Positions 8,642 through 16,076 of a stretch of DNA of 50,839 nucleotides are shown in pieces. The DNA is taken from assembly GCA_900538365.1 (NCBI GenBank), contig UPXT01000011.1, forward strand, positions 1 through 50,839, in the 5' to 3' direction. Position 1 is the first letter of the stretch; the number at the start of each line of letters is the position of its first letter. The DNA is from an uncultured Acidaminococcus sp. (GTDB lineage Bacteria; Bacillota; Negativicutes; Acidaminococcales; Acidaminococcaceae). The notes under the pieces were generated by a model. That model was given only the letters and a program-made list of their open reading frames with translations, had not been told where the DNA came from and ran no database searches. The position numbers and the translations under genes are program-made.

Positions 8642-9470
8642 GGCTGGCCTCCTCCCAATGCTCAACAGCAAGACGCGCACAGCCTCCTGATTCCTTAAGG
8701 GCCTTTTCCGCCGCGGCCCGGTCCATTCCGGTCACGGTCATGACGATGCGCGTTGCCCGTTCCTTTAGTTTCTCATTGGTTGCCTTCACGTCAATCATGA
8801 GGTTGCCCCGCACTTTGCCAAGACGAATCATGGTGCCCGTAGAAAGCATGTTGAGGATCATCTTGGTCACCGTTCCCGCCTTCATGCGCGTCGACCCCGT
8901 CACGACTTCCGGACCGGGAAGGCAGATGAGCATAAGGTCCGCAACGCGAGCAATCTCAGGATCCTTGGAACAGGCAAGACCCATAACAAAAGCGCCGCGG
9001 CGCCGGGCTTCTTTCATGCCGCCAAGGACGTAGGGCGTGCGGCCTGACGCTGTAATGCCCACAAGGACGTCCTTTTCCGTCAGGTCATGACGGGTAATGT
9101 CATTGGCCCCTTCTTCAGGTGAATCTTCGGCCCCTTCCCGGGCCCGGAAAATGGCTTCCTTGCCGCCGGCAATAAGCCCTTGGACAAGTTCCGGGTCTGT
9201 ACTGTAGGTGGGAGGACATTCCGCAGCGTCAAGGATGCCGAGCCGGCCAGACGTCCCGCTTCCCATATAAAAGAGCCGGCCGCCCGTTTTGAGCCGGTCC
9301 GCAATCACATCAACAGCCCGTGCAATATCCGGCAGGATGGCCTTGACGGCAAGGGCCGTCTTTTGGTCTTCATCATTCATGACACGCATCATGGACAGCG
9401 TATCGAGTTTGTCAATCCGACTGGAAGCAGGGTTACGGGCTTCAGTCGAAAGTTTTTCTAAATTCAGCAT
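8631..9470 (-). CDS. murQ: N-acetylmuramic acid 6-phosphate etherase
   Basis: MurQ cleaves the lactyl ether of MurNAc-6-phosphate to GlcNAc-6-phosphate and D-lactate in the cytoplasm. The 279 residues begin with LSTEARNP, a hallmark of the family, followed by a SIS sugar-isomerase fold with MGSGTSGRLGILDAAECPPT (about 69-88) and EGAEDS (about 112-117); both hold conserved acidic residues. SGRTPYVLG (about 142-150) and GSTRMKAGT complete the phosphosugar site. It is slightly short for the family (about 300) but looks complete. It is the first gene of the mur operon, divergent from nagA, whose product uses the GlcNAc-6-phosphate made here. Confidence 0.95.
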   Translation of the reverse strand: MLNLEKLSTEARNPASSRIDKLDTLSMMRVMNDEDQKTALAVKAILPDIARAVDVIADRLKTGGRLFYMGSGTSGRLGILDAAECPPTYSTDPELVQGLIAGGKEAIFRAREGAEDSPEEGANDITRHDLTEKDVLVGITASGRTPYVLGGMKEARRRGAFVMGLACSKDPEIARVADLMLICLPGPEVVTGSTRMKAGTVTKMILNMLSTGTMIRLGKVRGNLMIDVKATNEKLKERATRIVMTVTGMDRAAAEKALKESGGCARLAVEHWEEASHDS

Positions 9471-9492
9471 AAGTTCCGACCTCTTTCAGGGG

Positions 9493-9498
9493 TATAAT
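9493..9498 (+). promoter_or_regulatory. Possible -10 element for nagA
   Basis: A perfect TATAAT lies 49 nt before the nagA start, within the 76-nt divergent region. No good -35 box is found at 16-18 nt, so an activator may be needed or the match may be chance. Confidence 0.3.
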
Positions 9499-9546
9499 TA
9501 AGAGGAAATCAATAAGCCATTGGGCAGATTGCAAAGGAGTATCGCT

Positions 9547-10689
9547 ATGCAAGCCATCATCAACAGCAAACTTATTTTACCACACACCGTCCTATCGGGA
9601 CAGACGCTCCTTTTTGGAACCCATATCTATGACATCCTCCCAGCAGGAAGCCCCCTACCGGAGGGAACGGAAAGCATTGACGCCAAGGGGGCCTATCTTT
9701 CCCCAGGCTTCATCAATATGCACATCCATGGCTGCGGCGGGGCCGATACAATGGACGGAACCCGCTCCTCCATGGAAATCCTCTGCCGGAGACTTCCAGA
9801 ATGCGGCGTTACGGCATTTTTACCGACGACAATGACAAGGGTATGGCCCATCGTTCAAAAAGCGCTCAAAAACGTTCGTAAGGCCATGGAAGTCCCCTGC
9901 CCCGGCAGCCGTGTCCTGGGAGCCTATCTGGAAGGGCCCTTTATTTCCGGCAGTTACCGGGGATCGCAAAAAGCAGAAGAGATTCAATCGGCCAATATGG
10001 AACGGATCCGTCCCTACTGCGACGTCATCAAGGTCCTTGTCATCGCCCCGGAAACACTTTCTTCCATGGCGTTTATCCATTCATGCTGCAAAAAAGGGAT
10101 CATCGTTTCCCTCGGTCATTCCGGTGCAACCTATGAAGAAGCCAGCCGGGCCATCAAGGCAGGGGCCAGCCACATCACCCATACCTTCAATGCCATGAGT
10201 CCCCTTCATCACCGTAAACCAGGCATGGTCGGCGCAGCCCTGACGCTTCCGGTGGCAACGGAGATCATCTCTGATGGGCTGCACATCCACGATGCGGTCC
10301 TGCGCCTTTTGGCAAAAGTCAAGGGACCGGACCAGATTGTCATCGTGACCGATTCCATGCGGGCTGCCATGGAAGGCGACGGCATCAGTGAACTCGGCGG
10401 ACAGACAGTTTACGTCCTCGGCGGAAGAGCGCTTCTCGCAGACGGAACCATTGCAGCAAGCGTCGACACCATGGAACACAGTCTCCATCATTTCCTGAAG
10501 GCCACAGGTCTTCCCCTTGCCGATGTCATCCGCATGGCAACGGTCAATCCCGCCAAGGAACTGGGCGTCTATGAGACGATGGGCTCCCTTGAAAAAGGCA
10601 AACTGGCCGACATGACCCTCTTTGACGAAAAGTTTGACGTGAAGATGACCTTTGTAGGCGGGGAAATGGTGTATCAGAAAAAGGGATGA
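9547..10689 (+). CDS. nagA: N-acetylglucosamine-6-phosphate deacetylase
   Basis: NagA removes acetate from GlcNAc-6-phosphate, giving glucosamine-6-phosphate for wall synthesis or glycolysis. The 380-residue amidohydrolase shows its metal and catalytic residues: H59-x-H61 (NMHIHGCGG), E129 (LEGPFISG), H191 (LGHSGAT), H212 (THTFNAMSPLHHR) and D269 (VTDSMRAA). The ATG at 9547 was chosen because AAAGGAG lies 8 nt upstream; an in-frame start further up would place that site inside the gene. It is transcribed divergently from murQ. No nagB (deaminase) is in the window, so the fate of glucosamine-6-phosphate is handled elsewhere. Confidence 0.95.
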   Translation: MQAIINSKLILPHTVLSGQTLLFGTHIYDILPAGSPLPEGTESIDAKGAYLSPGFINMHIHGCGGADTMDGTRSSMEILCRRLPECGVTAFLPTTMTRVWPIVQKALKNVRKAMEVPCPGSRVLGAYLEGPFISGSYRGSQKAEEIQSANMERIRPYCDVIKVLVIAPETLSSMAFIHSCCKKGIIVSLGHSGATYEEASRAIKAGASHITHTFNAMSPLHHRKPGMVGAALTLPVATEIISDGLHIHDAVLRLLAKVKGPDQIVIVTDSMRAAMEGDGISELGGQTVYVLGGRALLADGTIAASVDTMEHSLHHFLKATGLPLADVIRMATVNPAKELGVYETMGSLEKGKLADMTLFDEKFDVKMTFVGGEMVYQKKG

Positions 10690-10795
10690 AGCCTATCAGG
10701 AGGAAAAGGATTGCTGAACCGCTAAAGAATATACGCGGGAACGCCGACCAGCCTTGTCTCCACTCTATCTTATGCTTTGAAAGGAGTCCTCGACC

Positions 10796-11503
10796 ATGTC
10801 AGAACTCACAAAAGAAATAGGTAAACGGATCCATGATTTCAGAAAGAGCCGCGGCCTCAATCAGGAAGAGCTCGCCCGCCTCATTTATAAGAGCAAGGCC
10901 ACCCTCTCCAAATACGAAAAAGGCGAGATTGCCATCGACCTTGATACGCTCAAGCAGCTGGCCCTTGCCCTTCACGTCCGGATGGAGCAGCTCCTTCCGC
11001 CCACAGTGGAAGGATATGAAGAGCCGGAGCAGCATGGTATTCCCACCTTTTTCAAGGGCCTCAGCCAGTTTTACAGCTACTGGTTTGACGGCCGGAACAA
11101 TCAGCTCACGCGCTGCGTCTTTGATCTTCACGCGCCCCTTTCTCCCAACCGCCAGCAAGTGGCCCTCTATATGAACTTCAAGGATTGGAACCATTACCAA
11201 AACGCGGAAAACATCTATTTTGGCTACATTGAGCATTTCGACGTCCTATCCATTATGGAACTTGCAAATGAGCATACGCCGACAGAAAAAGCGAGTATCC
11301 AGATTCCGTCATCCTTCTTGGAATCCGACACGCACTGGGGCCTTTGGAACGGCGTCTCCGCCCGTCCCTTCATGCCCGTTGCTGTAAAGATGCTCTTTTC
11401 AAAAAGGCCGCTTAAAGAAGACGAATCTCTTATTAAAAACCTGCGTATCTCCAAAGAAGATATTCGCCGTCTGAAATATTTCAATATGTTTACCGTAACC
11501 TAA
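10796..11503 (+). CDS. XRE-family transcriptional regulator
   Basis: This 235-residue protein has a Cro/C1-type helix-turn-helix at about residues 8-62 (IHDFRKSRGLNQEELARLI, then KATLSKYEKGE and LALALHVRMEQLLPP). The remaining ~165 residues have no motif I recognise; they contain many aromatic residues and could sense a ligand. It follows nagA by 106 nt on the same strand, with its own GAAAGGAG ribosome site, and is closed by the terminator at 11516-11560. A role in controlling the mur/nag genes is plausible because no RpiR-type MurR is present, but that is inference. Confidence 0.85.
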   Translation: MSELTKEIGKRIHDFRKSRGLNQEELARLIYKSKATLSKYEKGEIAIDLDTLKQLALALHVRMEQLLPPTVEGYEEPEQHGIPTFFKGLSQFYSYWFDGRNNQLTRCVFDLHAPLSPNRQQVALYMNFKDWNHYQNAENIYFGYIEHFDVLSIMELANEHTPTEKASIQIPSSFLESDTHWGLWNGVSARPFMPVAVKMLFSKRPLKEDESLIKNLRISKEDIRRLKYFNMFTVT

Positions 11504-11515
11504 GAAAACAGCAAA

Positions 11516-11560
11516 AGACCTGAAAAGAAAGGAAGGTTCTTTCTTCTCAGGTCTTTTTTC
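11516..11560 (+). terminator. Terminator between the convergent regulator and ridA genes
   Basis: AGACCTGA (11516-11523) pairs with TCAGGTCT (11547-11554), extended inside by AGAAAG with CTTTCT, then a T-run. On the minus strand a TTTTGC tail follows the same stem, so it may also serve the operon ending at ridA. Confidence 0.85.
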
Positions 11561-11692
11561 TGTGAGAGGGATTCAGTACGGTCCCTAAGGGGGAGAATAA
11601 ACCGCACCGTTCCTCCTGATGGAAAGGGGCAATGCCCCAAAGCATTTCTGTAGGAGCACCTCATTTAAAGGTAAAAGACTGCCACCAAAAGA

Positions 11693-12064
11693 TTACTTCA
11701 TTTCAGCCGTTGCCTCAATTTCGCAGAGCACCCCTTTAGGAAGGGTCTTTACGGCAACGCAGCTACGTGCTGGGTTTGAGACAAAATACTTGCCATACAC
11801 TTCGTTAAAGGCAGCAAAGTCATCCATACTGGCAAGAAAACAGGTCGTCTTGAGGACGTGGTCAAAGTCACTCCCCCCCGCTTCCAAGACGGCGCCGACA
11901 TTTTGGCAGCTCTGCTCAGCTTGGCGGGCAATGCCTTCCGGCACAAAACCCGTCTTGGGATCAACAGGAATCTGTCCAGAGGTGATCACAAGGTCTCCAT
12001 GAACAACACCTTGGCAGTACGGGCCAATGGCGCCCGGTGCTTTTTCCGTTACAATTTTCTTCAT
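11693..12064 (-). CDS. ridA: RidA family protein (reactive enamine/imine deaminase)
   Basis: RidA proteins hydrolyse reactive enamine/imine intermediates such as 2-aminoacrylate, which leak from PLP enzymes, to ammonia and a keto acid. The ~123 residues are full length for the family and show GAIGPYCQGV near the start, TSGQIPVDPKTG, and NPARSCVAVKTLPKGVLCEIEA, with the conserved Arg and Glu at the end. Two ATGs are adjacent (12067 and 12064); the second gives the better 7-nt spacing to GGAGG. It is the last gene after a C-S lyase, whose chemistry produces exactly the 2-aminoacrylate RidA removes. Confidence 0.93.
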   Translation of the reverse strand: MKKIVTEKAPGAIGPYCQGVVHGDLVITSGQIPVDPKTGFVPEGIARQAEQSCQNVGAVLEAGGSDFDHVLKTTCFLASMDDFAAFNEVYGKYFVSNPARSCVAVKTLPKGVLCEIEATAEMK

Positions 12065-12077
12065 CATTATACCTCCT

Positions 12078-13298
12078 TTATTTGGCGTTATGTTTTTTTA
12101 CAGCATCACGGATCCGTTCCAGACCGGTCTTGATGATGCTTTTTGGCATGGCAAGGTTGAGGCGAATAAAGCCTTTTGCATTATCGACAAAGAGGGCATC
12201 GCCACCTTCAAGGAGAACGCCGGCTTCATTTGCCATGAAATCAGGAATATTTTCGACATCGCCCAAGTATGGGTTCATATCGACCCAGGCAAGGTAGGTG
12301 GCTTCAGGGATATTGTATACAATCTTCGGAAATTCCTTGGTGAGGAAGCCCTTTAGAAAGGCAAAGTTACCGTCAAGATAGGTCTTCAGTTCATTAAGCC
12401 ACTCATAGCCATGACGATAGGCTGCTTCATGGGCTGCAATGGACAGGGGGTTAACGTTCATAGCATAGCTGTCCGTATAGGCCACATAGATATCACGGAG
12501 GTGTTTATCCCGGATAACGATTTCCGCGAACATCAGCCCTGCCATATTGAAGCATTTCGATGCCGACGTGCAGACAATGAGCTTTTTATAATCCGGCATA
12601 ATCTTAGCCATAGGGATGTGTTTTACCCCTTGACGTATAATGTCGCAGTGGATTTCATCACTGATAATCCAAAGGTTATATTTTTCCACAATAGCAGCGA
12701 CTTTACGCAGTTCCTCTTCGGTCCAGACACGGCCTGTCGGGTTATGAGGATTGCACCAAATGAGAACCTTGGCAAAGGGATTGGCGGCGTCGCGTTCCAG
12801 GGCGTCAAAGTCGATGGACCAGTTGCCTTCTTTGTCCCACACCAGTTTGTTATGAATGGCGTGCTTATGGTTATAGTCAACGGGGTGCTGAAAATAACCA
12901 TAAGCCGGTGTGTTGATGATGGCTGCATCTTCCGGTCCTAAGAGAATCCCAATCAGTTGATAAAGGGCAGGAATGATGCCCAGGGAAAAGCAAATCTCTT
13001 CCCGTGGGTAACGCCAGCCATACATCTTTTCGTTCCAGTTGTTGTAGGCTTCAAAGAAAGACGGCTCAAAGACCTGGCTATAGCCCATAATTCGTCTGTC
13101 AGCACGATCCTTGATGGCTTGGATGATGTCTGGACACATGGCAAATTCCATGTCGGCTACCCACATACGAATGAATTCATCATCCTTGAAGGGAAATTTC
13201 TTTTTTCCTTCAAAGTCATGGAAGATATACCCACGGAAACCATCCGTATTGAGGGCATTGGTGTGACGACGGTCAACGATTTCATCAAAATTATACAT
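12078..13298 (-). CDS. MalY/PatB-type pyridoxal-phosphate C-S lyase (cystathionine beta-lyase-like)
   Basis: This 406-residue PLP enzyme of fold type I probably cleaves C-S bonds of cystathionine, cystine or related substrates to give a thiol, pyruvate and ammonia. Typical PatB/MalY features are the N-terminal MWVADMEF (about 45-52), INTPAYGYF (128-136), N186 in WCNPHNPTG, D214 in ISDEIHCD, and the PLP lysine K248 in SASKCFNMAG. The start ATG has GGAGGAAT upstream. It is preceded by an APC permease and followed after 13 nt by ridA. The substrate is not determined from sequence; an ordinary aminotransferase is less likely because the DEIHCD and SASKCFN signatures point to the lyase group. Confidence 0.88.
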   Translation of the reverse strand: MYNFDEIVDRRHTNALNTDGFRGYIFHDFEGKKKFPFKDDEFIRMWVADMEFAMCPDIIQAIKDRADRRIMGYSQVFEPSFFEAYNNWNEKMYGWRYPREEICFSLGIIPALYQLIGILLGPEDAAIINTPAYGYFQHPVDYNHKHAIHNKLVWDKEGNWSIDFDALERDAANPFAKVLIWCNPHNPTGRVWTEEELRKVAAIVEKYNLWIISDEIHCDIIRQGVKHIPMAKIMPDYKKLIVCTSASKCFNMAGLMFAEIVIRDKHLRDIYVAYTDSYAMNVNPLSIAAHEAAYRHGYEWLNELKTYLDGNFAFLKGFLTKEFPKIVYNIPEATYLAWVDMNPYLGDVENIPDFMANEAGVLLEGGDALFVDNAKGFIRLNLAMPKSIIKTGLERIRDAVKKHNAK

Positions 13299-13339
13299 AG
13301 TAATTCCTCCTTACATAACAAGCTAAGTAACAGCGTGCC

Positions 13340-14719
13340 TTAGCAAGCACCCCGCGTTTCCTCGTCAATGATTTCCTGGCGGCGCTTCAAGAGGACAGCT
13401 CGGTCCACACGACCCGTCTTCAGGGCAAGGTAGCTAAGTGCGAGCGGAACGACAAGGACAATCAGAGCAACCACGGCATCTTGGGCCTGCATATCCTTCA
13501 GTAGCGTCACGGCCACCATAAAGGCACTGAATCCGCCAAGGATGCAGCATGCTTTATAGGCACCAAGGGAAAGGGGCAGGGAGCGATTGGCGAACTGTTC
13601 GGGGTAAAGTTTTGGAATCTTGATGCAGGCCACATTGAGATAGGCATTGATGAACATGCAGGGGATCATGAGCATGCTGATAACGTTGTTGAAATCCATC
13701 TTCGTAATAATAGGAATCGCCGCAAGGACATAAACCAGCAGGTAGGCACCATAGGGATAATGATCCTTGTTCTGACGCTTGAGGAACCCAGGCAGCCAGC
13801 CGTCATTACCCATCTGAATAAGGGGCTCGCGGATCATGACGAGAACACTTAAGAAAGAAGAGATGATAGCGCAGACACCGCCGCCGATGATAAAGAAGCC
13901 AAATAGTCCGTGACTGAGGAAGGACGAAGCAACAACACTGAGATTCTTGCCAGCAATCTGGTCATAGGGAAGGATTCCCGAAGCAACTAGGCTCATGAGA
14001 CCGTAAATAACGGAAACAACAAGACAAGTATAGATGATGCCATAAGGAATGGAGCGTTTCGGGTCCTTGGCAATGGGCACAACACCGACAGGGCCCATTG
14101 TCGTTCCCTGGCAGGCAAAGCCCATGATGGCAACGGCGCTGATGATGCCCGCAACGCCGCCGTGAAAGAAGCCTCCGTCAACAGCAGGATCAAAGAAAAC
14201 AGAAAAGTTGACTTCCGGAAGACCGAGGACGATGAAAAGGGCCATGGCCATGACAAGGAGGGCCGTCGCCACATTCTGGAAAAGGGTGACAATGCGGTTA
14301 CCTCGAATGGTCAAAAGAAAATGAAGACTAAGAATGACAAGGCTTACAGCCATTTCATGTTCAATGAGAACCGGCCAGAGACTACCTAGATAGTGAGTCA
14401 AGGCCATGGAATAGCCTGTGAAACCGAAGGCCCAGATGACATTGGTCCAACCGCCGTAGCCCGTAAGGAGCGGGGAAAGAAGCATGCCACGCATACTGTA
14501 GTCGCCGCCCTTGATGATGAAGATGCTCGATAAGGCCAGATTATACCAATAAGCCAGGAGCATATAAAATACACACAAGATGGTGATAGGAACTACAGAG
14601 CGCCCTGTCAGCGCAATGGCTGAACCCAAGGTGACGAAGATGCCCGCACCGACAGCACCGCCCACACCGAGGCCGATGATGTTGCCGATGCCTATTTTCT
14701 TTTCTAATTTTCCACTCAT
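13340..14719 (-). CDS. APC-superfamily amino acid permease
   Basis: This 459-residue inner-membrane protein has about 12 hydrophobic segments. The first contains IGLGVGGAVGAGIFVTLG, the glycine-rich helix 1 signature of amino acid/polyamine/organocation transporters. It is likely to carry an amino acid, probably the substrate of the downstream C-S lyase (41 nt away). The ATG at 14719 was chosen for the GAGGAGGG site 5 nt upstream; twelve further in-frame codons upstream lack one. It is the first gene of the APC permease, lyase, ridA operon. Substrate specificity cannot be read from the sequence. Confidence 0.88.
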   Translation of the reverse strand: MSGKLEKKIGIGNIIGLGVGGAVGAGIFVTLGSAIALTGRSVVPITILCVFYMLLAYWYNLALSSIFIIKGGDYSMRGMLLSPLLTGYGGWTNVIWAFGFTGYSMALTHYLGSLWPVLIEHEMAVSLVILSLHFLLTIRGNRIVTLFQNVATALLVMAMALFIVLGLPEVNFSVFFDPAVDGGFFHGGVAGIISAVAIMGFACQGTTMGPVGVVPIAKDPKRSIPYGIIYTCLVVSVIYGLMSLVASGILPYDQIAGKNLSVVASSFLSHGLFGFFIIGGGVCAIISSFLSVLVMIREPLIQMGNDGWLPGFLKRQNKDHYPYGAYLLVYVLAAIPIITKMDFNNVISMLMIPCMFINAYLNVACIKIPKLYPEQFANRSLPLSLGAYKACCILGGFSAFMVAVTLLKDMQAQDAVVALIVLVVPLALSYLALKTGRVDRAVLLKRRQEIIDEETRGAC

Positions 14720-14801
14720 GTGAACCCTCCTCATAGAAAACGGATATTTGAGCAATCTTGATTAGGTAGAGTTCAATGCGCATTACTCTTAGGTTGTCTC
14801 T

Positions 14802-14830
14802 ATCTTACCTACTTCCAGCCGTCCGGTCAA
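14802..14830 (-). promoter_or_regulatory. Promoter of the permease-lyase-ridA operon
   Basis: On the minus strand TTGACC (14830-14825), 17 nt, then TAAGAT (14807-14802): five and four of six consensus bases with optimal spacing. The leader would be about 75 nt. Confidence 0.6.
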
Positions 14831-14943
14831 AAGGGCCTTCATTTCCTGAAAAGAAATGGAAAAATTCTAAAGTTTCGTATAAAGAAATTTTAGGCCCTAT
14901 TTTCGTATCTATTTTTATTTTTATTATTTTAAGGGGGAAAATC

Positions 14944-14964
14944 ATGAAAAAATCAATTTTCTAA
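14944..14964 (+). CDS. Possible micro-ORF (six residues, MKKSIF)
   Basis: ATG at 14944 follows AAGGGGGA with 7-nt spacing and is closed by TAA after six codons. It lies at the start of the unexplained 14.95-15.29 kb segment, so it could be a leader peptide, or a chance match in AT-rich DNA. No function is claimed. Confidence 0.2.
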   Translation: MKKSIF

Positions 14965-14987
14965 AAAATTGCAAGATTTGTAGAGTT

Positions 14988-15239
14988 ATGAAAGATGAGT
15001 GGAGGGAGATAAGGCTCCGTCACGCTGTCTCGAGCCTCCGCCGGTCCGATGATACTAGCAGCTCGCGAATCGATTGGCGATGGACTTACCACCCTGGCGA
15101 GGCGAATCGATTTCGGAGAAATCGATCACTGAGGCAAAAGACCGTAGGGCGAAGAATAGTGCTGGGAGAAGTATCGTTTCTATATTTCATGGCAACAACA
15201 AAGCTCCGAAGAAAACAAAAGGTACATGAAGTAAAATAA
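14988..15239 (+). other. Unexplained transcribed-looking segment (possible structured RNA or 83-codon frame)
   Basis: This 250-nt segment is less AT-rich than the DNA before it and ends 3 nt before a strong terminator. It contains a 9-bp perfect hairpin (ATCGATTTC at 15106-15114 with GAAATCGAT at 15118-15126, loop GGA) and a second CGAATCGATT upstream at 15066-15075. An open frame of 83 codons (Arg/Lys-rich) spans it exactly, but it has no clear ribosome site and no recognised similarity. A small RNA, a minor gene or a decayed gene are all possible. Confidence 0.3.
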
Positions 15240-15242
15240 TTA

Positions 15243-15300
15243 AAGCCCCACCCCGAACGCGTGTCTTAGTTCGGGGTGGGGCTTACTTTATATTCTTTTT
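15243..15300 (+). terminator. Strong intrinsic terminator
   Basis: AAGCCCCACCCCGAA (15243-15257) is the exact complement of TTCGGGGTGGGGCTT (15270-15284), a 15-bp GC-rich stem followed by a T-rich tail. No confident gene precedes it on the plus strand, which suggests that something at 14.95-15.24 kb is transcribed. Confidence 0.8.
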
Positions 15301-15306
15301 CTTTAG

Positions 15307-15329
15307 GTACGATACATTTTGCATCGTAC
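15307..15329. repeat. Small inverted repeat
   Basis: GTACGAT (15307-15313) and ATCGTAC (15323-15329) are complementary with a 9-nt loop. It lies between the terminator and the composite repeat, and its role is unknown. Confidence 0.4.
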
Positions 15330-15343
15330 TGTTCCCGTACTGT

Positions 15344-15638
15344 CTTTTCGCCTTAGAGACGGCGAAAGCCGTTCCGCCTTACCAAGGCGGGAGACCATCA
15401 AGTGAGGTCATAACATGACCTCCTTTATGGTGGTGGATGAGGAGCGCAGCGACGTCTCCTTACGAACGGTAGTGAGGACCATTCGCCCGGAGTTTCGAAG
15501 GACGCTTTTGGAGCGAAGCGGAAGTCCGAGAAACATGTTTGAGGGCGAATTAAGTTCCGCCCCCTCCCGAAGGGCGGTTTGGGGCGGTGCCCCAAGGTCT
15601 TTTGCCTCTAGTCTTTTAGCATCACAGCATCAATTCAG
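15344..15638 (+). repeat. Composite mosaic repeat, copy B
   Basis: It is made of three modules. 15344-15402 matches 4020-4078 inverted. 15430-15600 matches 43627-43796 in direct, largely ungapped alignment, including 15481-15516 with one mismatch in 36. 15595-15638 matches 35903-35944 inverted (shared GCATCACAGCATC). A frame through it (15415-15666) reads DEERSDVSLR-like peptide, but this seems to be a by-product of the repeat DNA and is not called as a gene. Confidence 0.7.
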
Positions 15639-15663
15639 CCCGATTTTTGGGCTGACCCCAAAA

Positions 15664-15705
15664 TAAGGAACCCCCTGCATGCTGACGCATGCAGGGGGTT
15701 CCTTA
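15664..15705 (-). terminator. Terminator of the S10-spc-alpha operon
   Basis: A perfect 19-bp stem (15664-15682 with 15687-15705) and a 4-nt loop lies 16 nt after the rplQ stop, followed on the minus strand by TTTT. It is the only obvious terminator between rpsJ and rplQ. Confidence 0.9.
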
Positions 15706-15720
15706 TGCCTTGAGACCCAA

Positions 15721-16059
15721 TCAGATGAGTTCCAGGATGGCCATATCAGCAGCATCGCCGCGGCGAGGGCTGGTCTTGTAGATGCGGGTATAACCGCCAT
15801 TGCGTTCCTTATATTTCGGGGCAATGACTTCGAAGAGTTTCTTCGTGGCTTCTTCATCTACGAGGAAGGCCAGAACTTTACGGCGGCTAGCCAGGTCATC
15901 GGTTTTGGCCGTCGTAATGAGTTTTTCTGCCAGACCGCTGATTTCCTTGGCTTTGGTTTCAGTGGTCTCAATTCTCTCGTTTTTGAAGAAGGCGGTCAGG
16001 ACGCTACGGAACAGCGCTTTCCGGTTGCTGGAGCTGCGGCCCAATTTTCTGTATGCCAT
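15721..16059 (-). CDS. rplQ: 50S ribosomal protein bL17
   Basis: The 112 residues match bL17: start MAYRKLGRSSSNRKALFR, then TRRGDAA-type end (SPRRGDAADMAILELI). It is the last gene of the alpha operon, 17 nt after rpoA, and is followed by the operon terminator. bL17 binds 23S rRNA near the exit tunnel. Confidence 0.98.
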   Translation of the reverse strand: MAYRKLGRSSSNRKALFRSVLTAFFKNERIETTETKAKEISGLAEKLITTAKTDDLASRRKVLAFLVDEEATKKLFEVIAPKYKERNGGYTRIYKTSPRRGDAADMAILELI

Positions 16060-16076
16060 GTTTCGTCTTCCTCCTA

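Larger units (their letters stand above)
14720..15720. other. 1-kb region without a confident protein gene
   Basis: It holds the permease operon promoter (14802-14830), a micro-ORF (14944-14964), a possible structured transcript (14988-15239) with a strong terminator (15243-15290), a composite repeat (15344-15638) and the terminator of the ribosomal operon (15664-15705). In many Firmicutes the place after rplQ is occupied by ecf transporter genes and truA; none is here. Confidence 0.6.

Noticed and set aside
15415..15666. Open frame inside the composite repeat
   Set aside because: No ribosome site, and the similarity to copy C is explained by DNA repeat similarity. Kept only as a finding.
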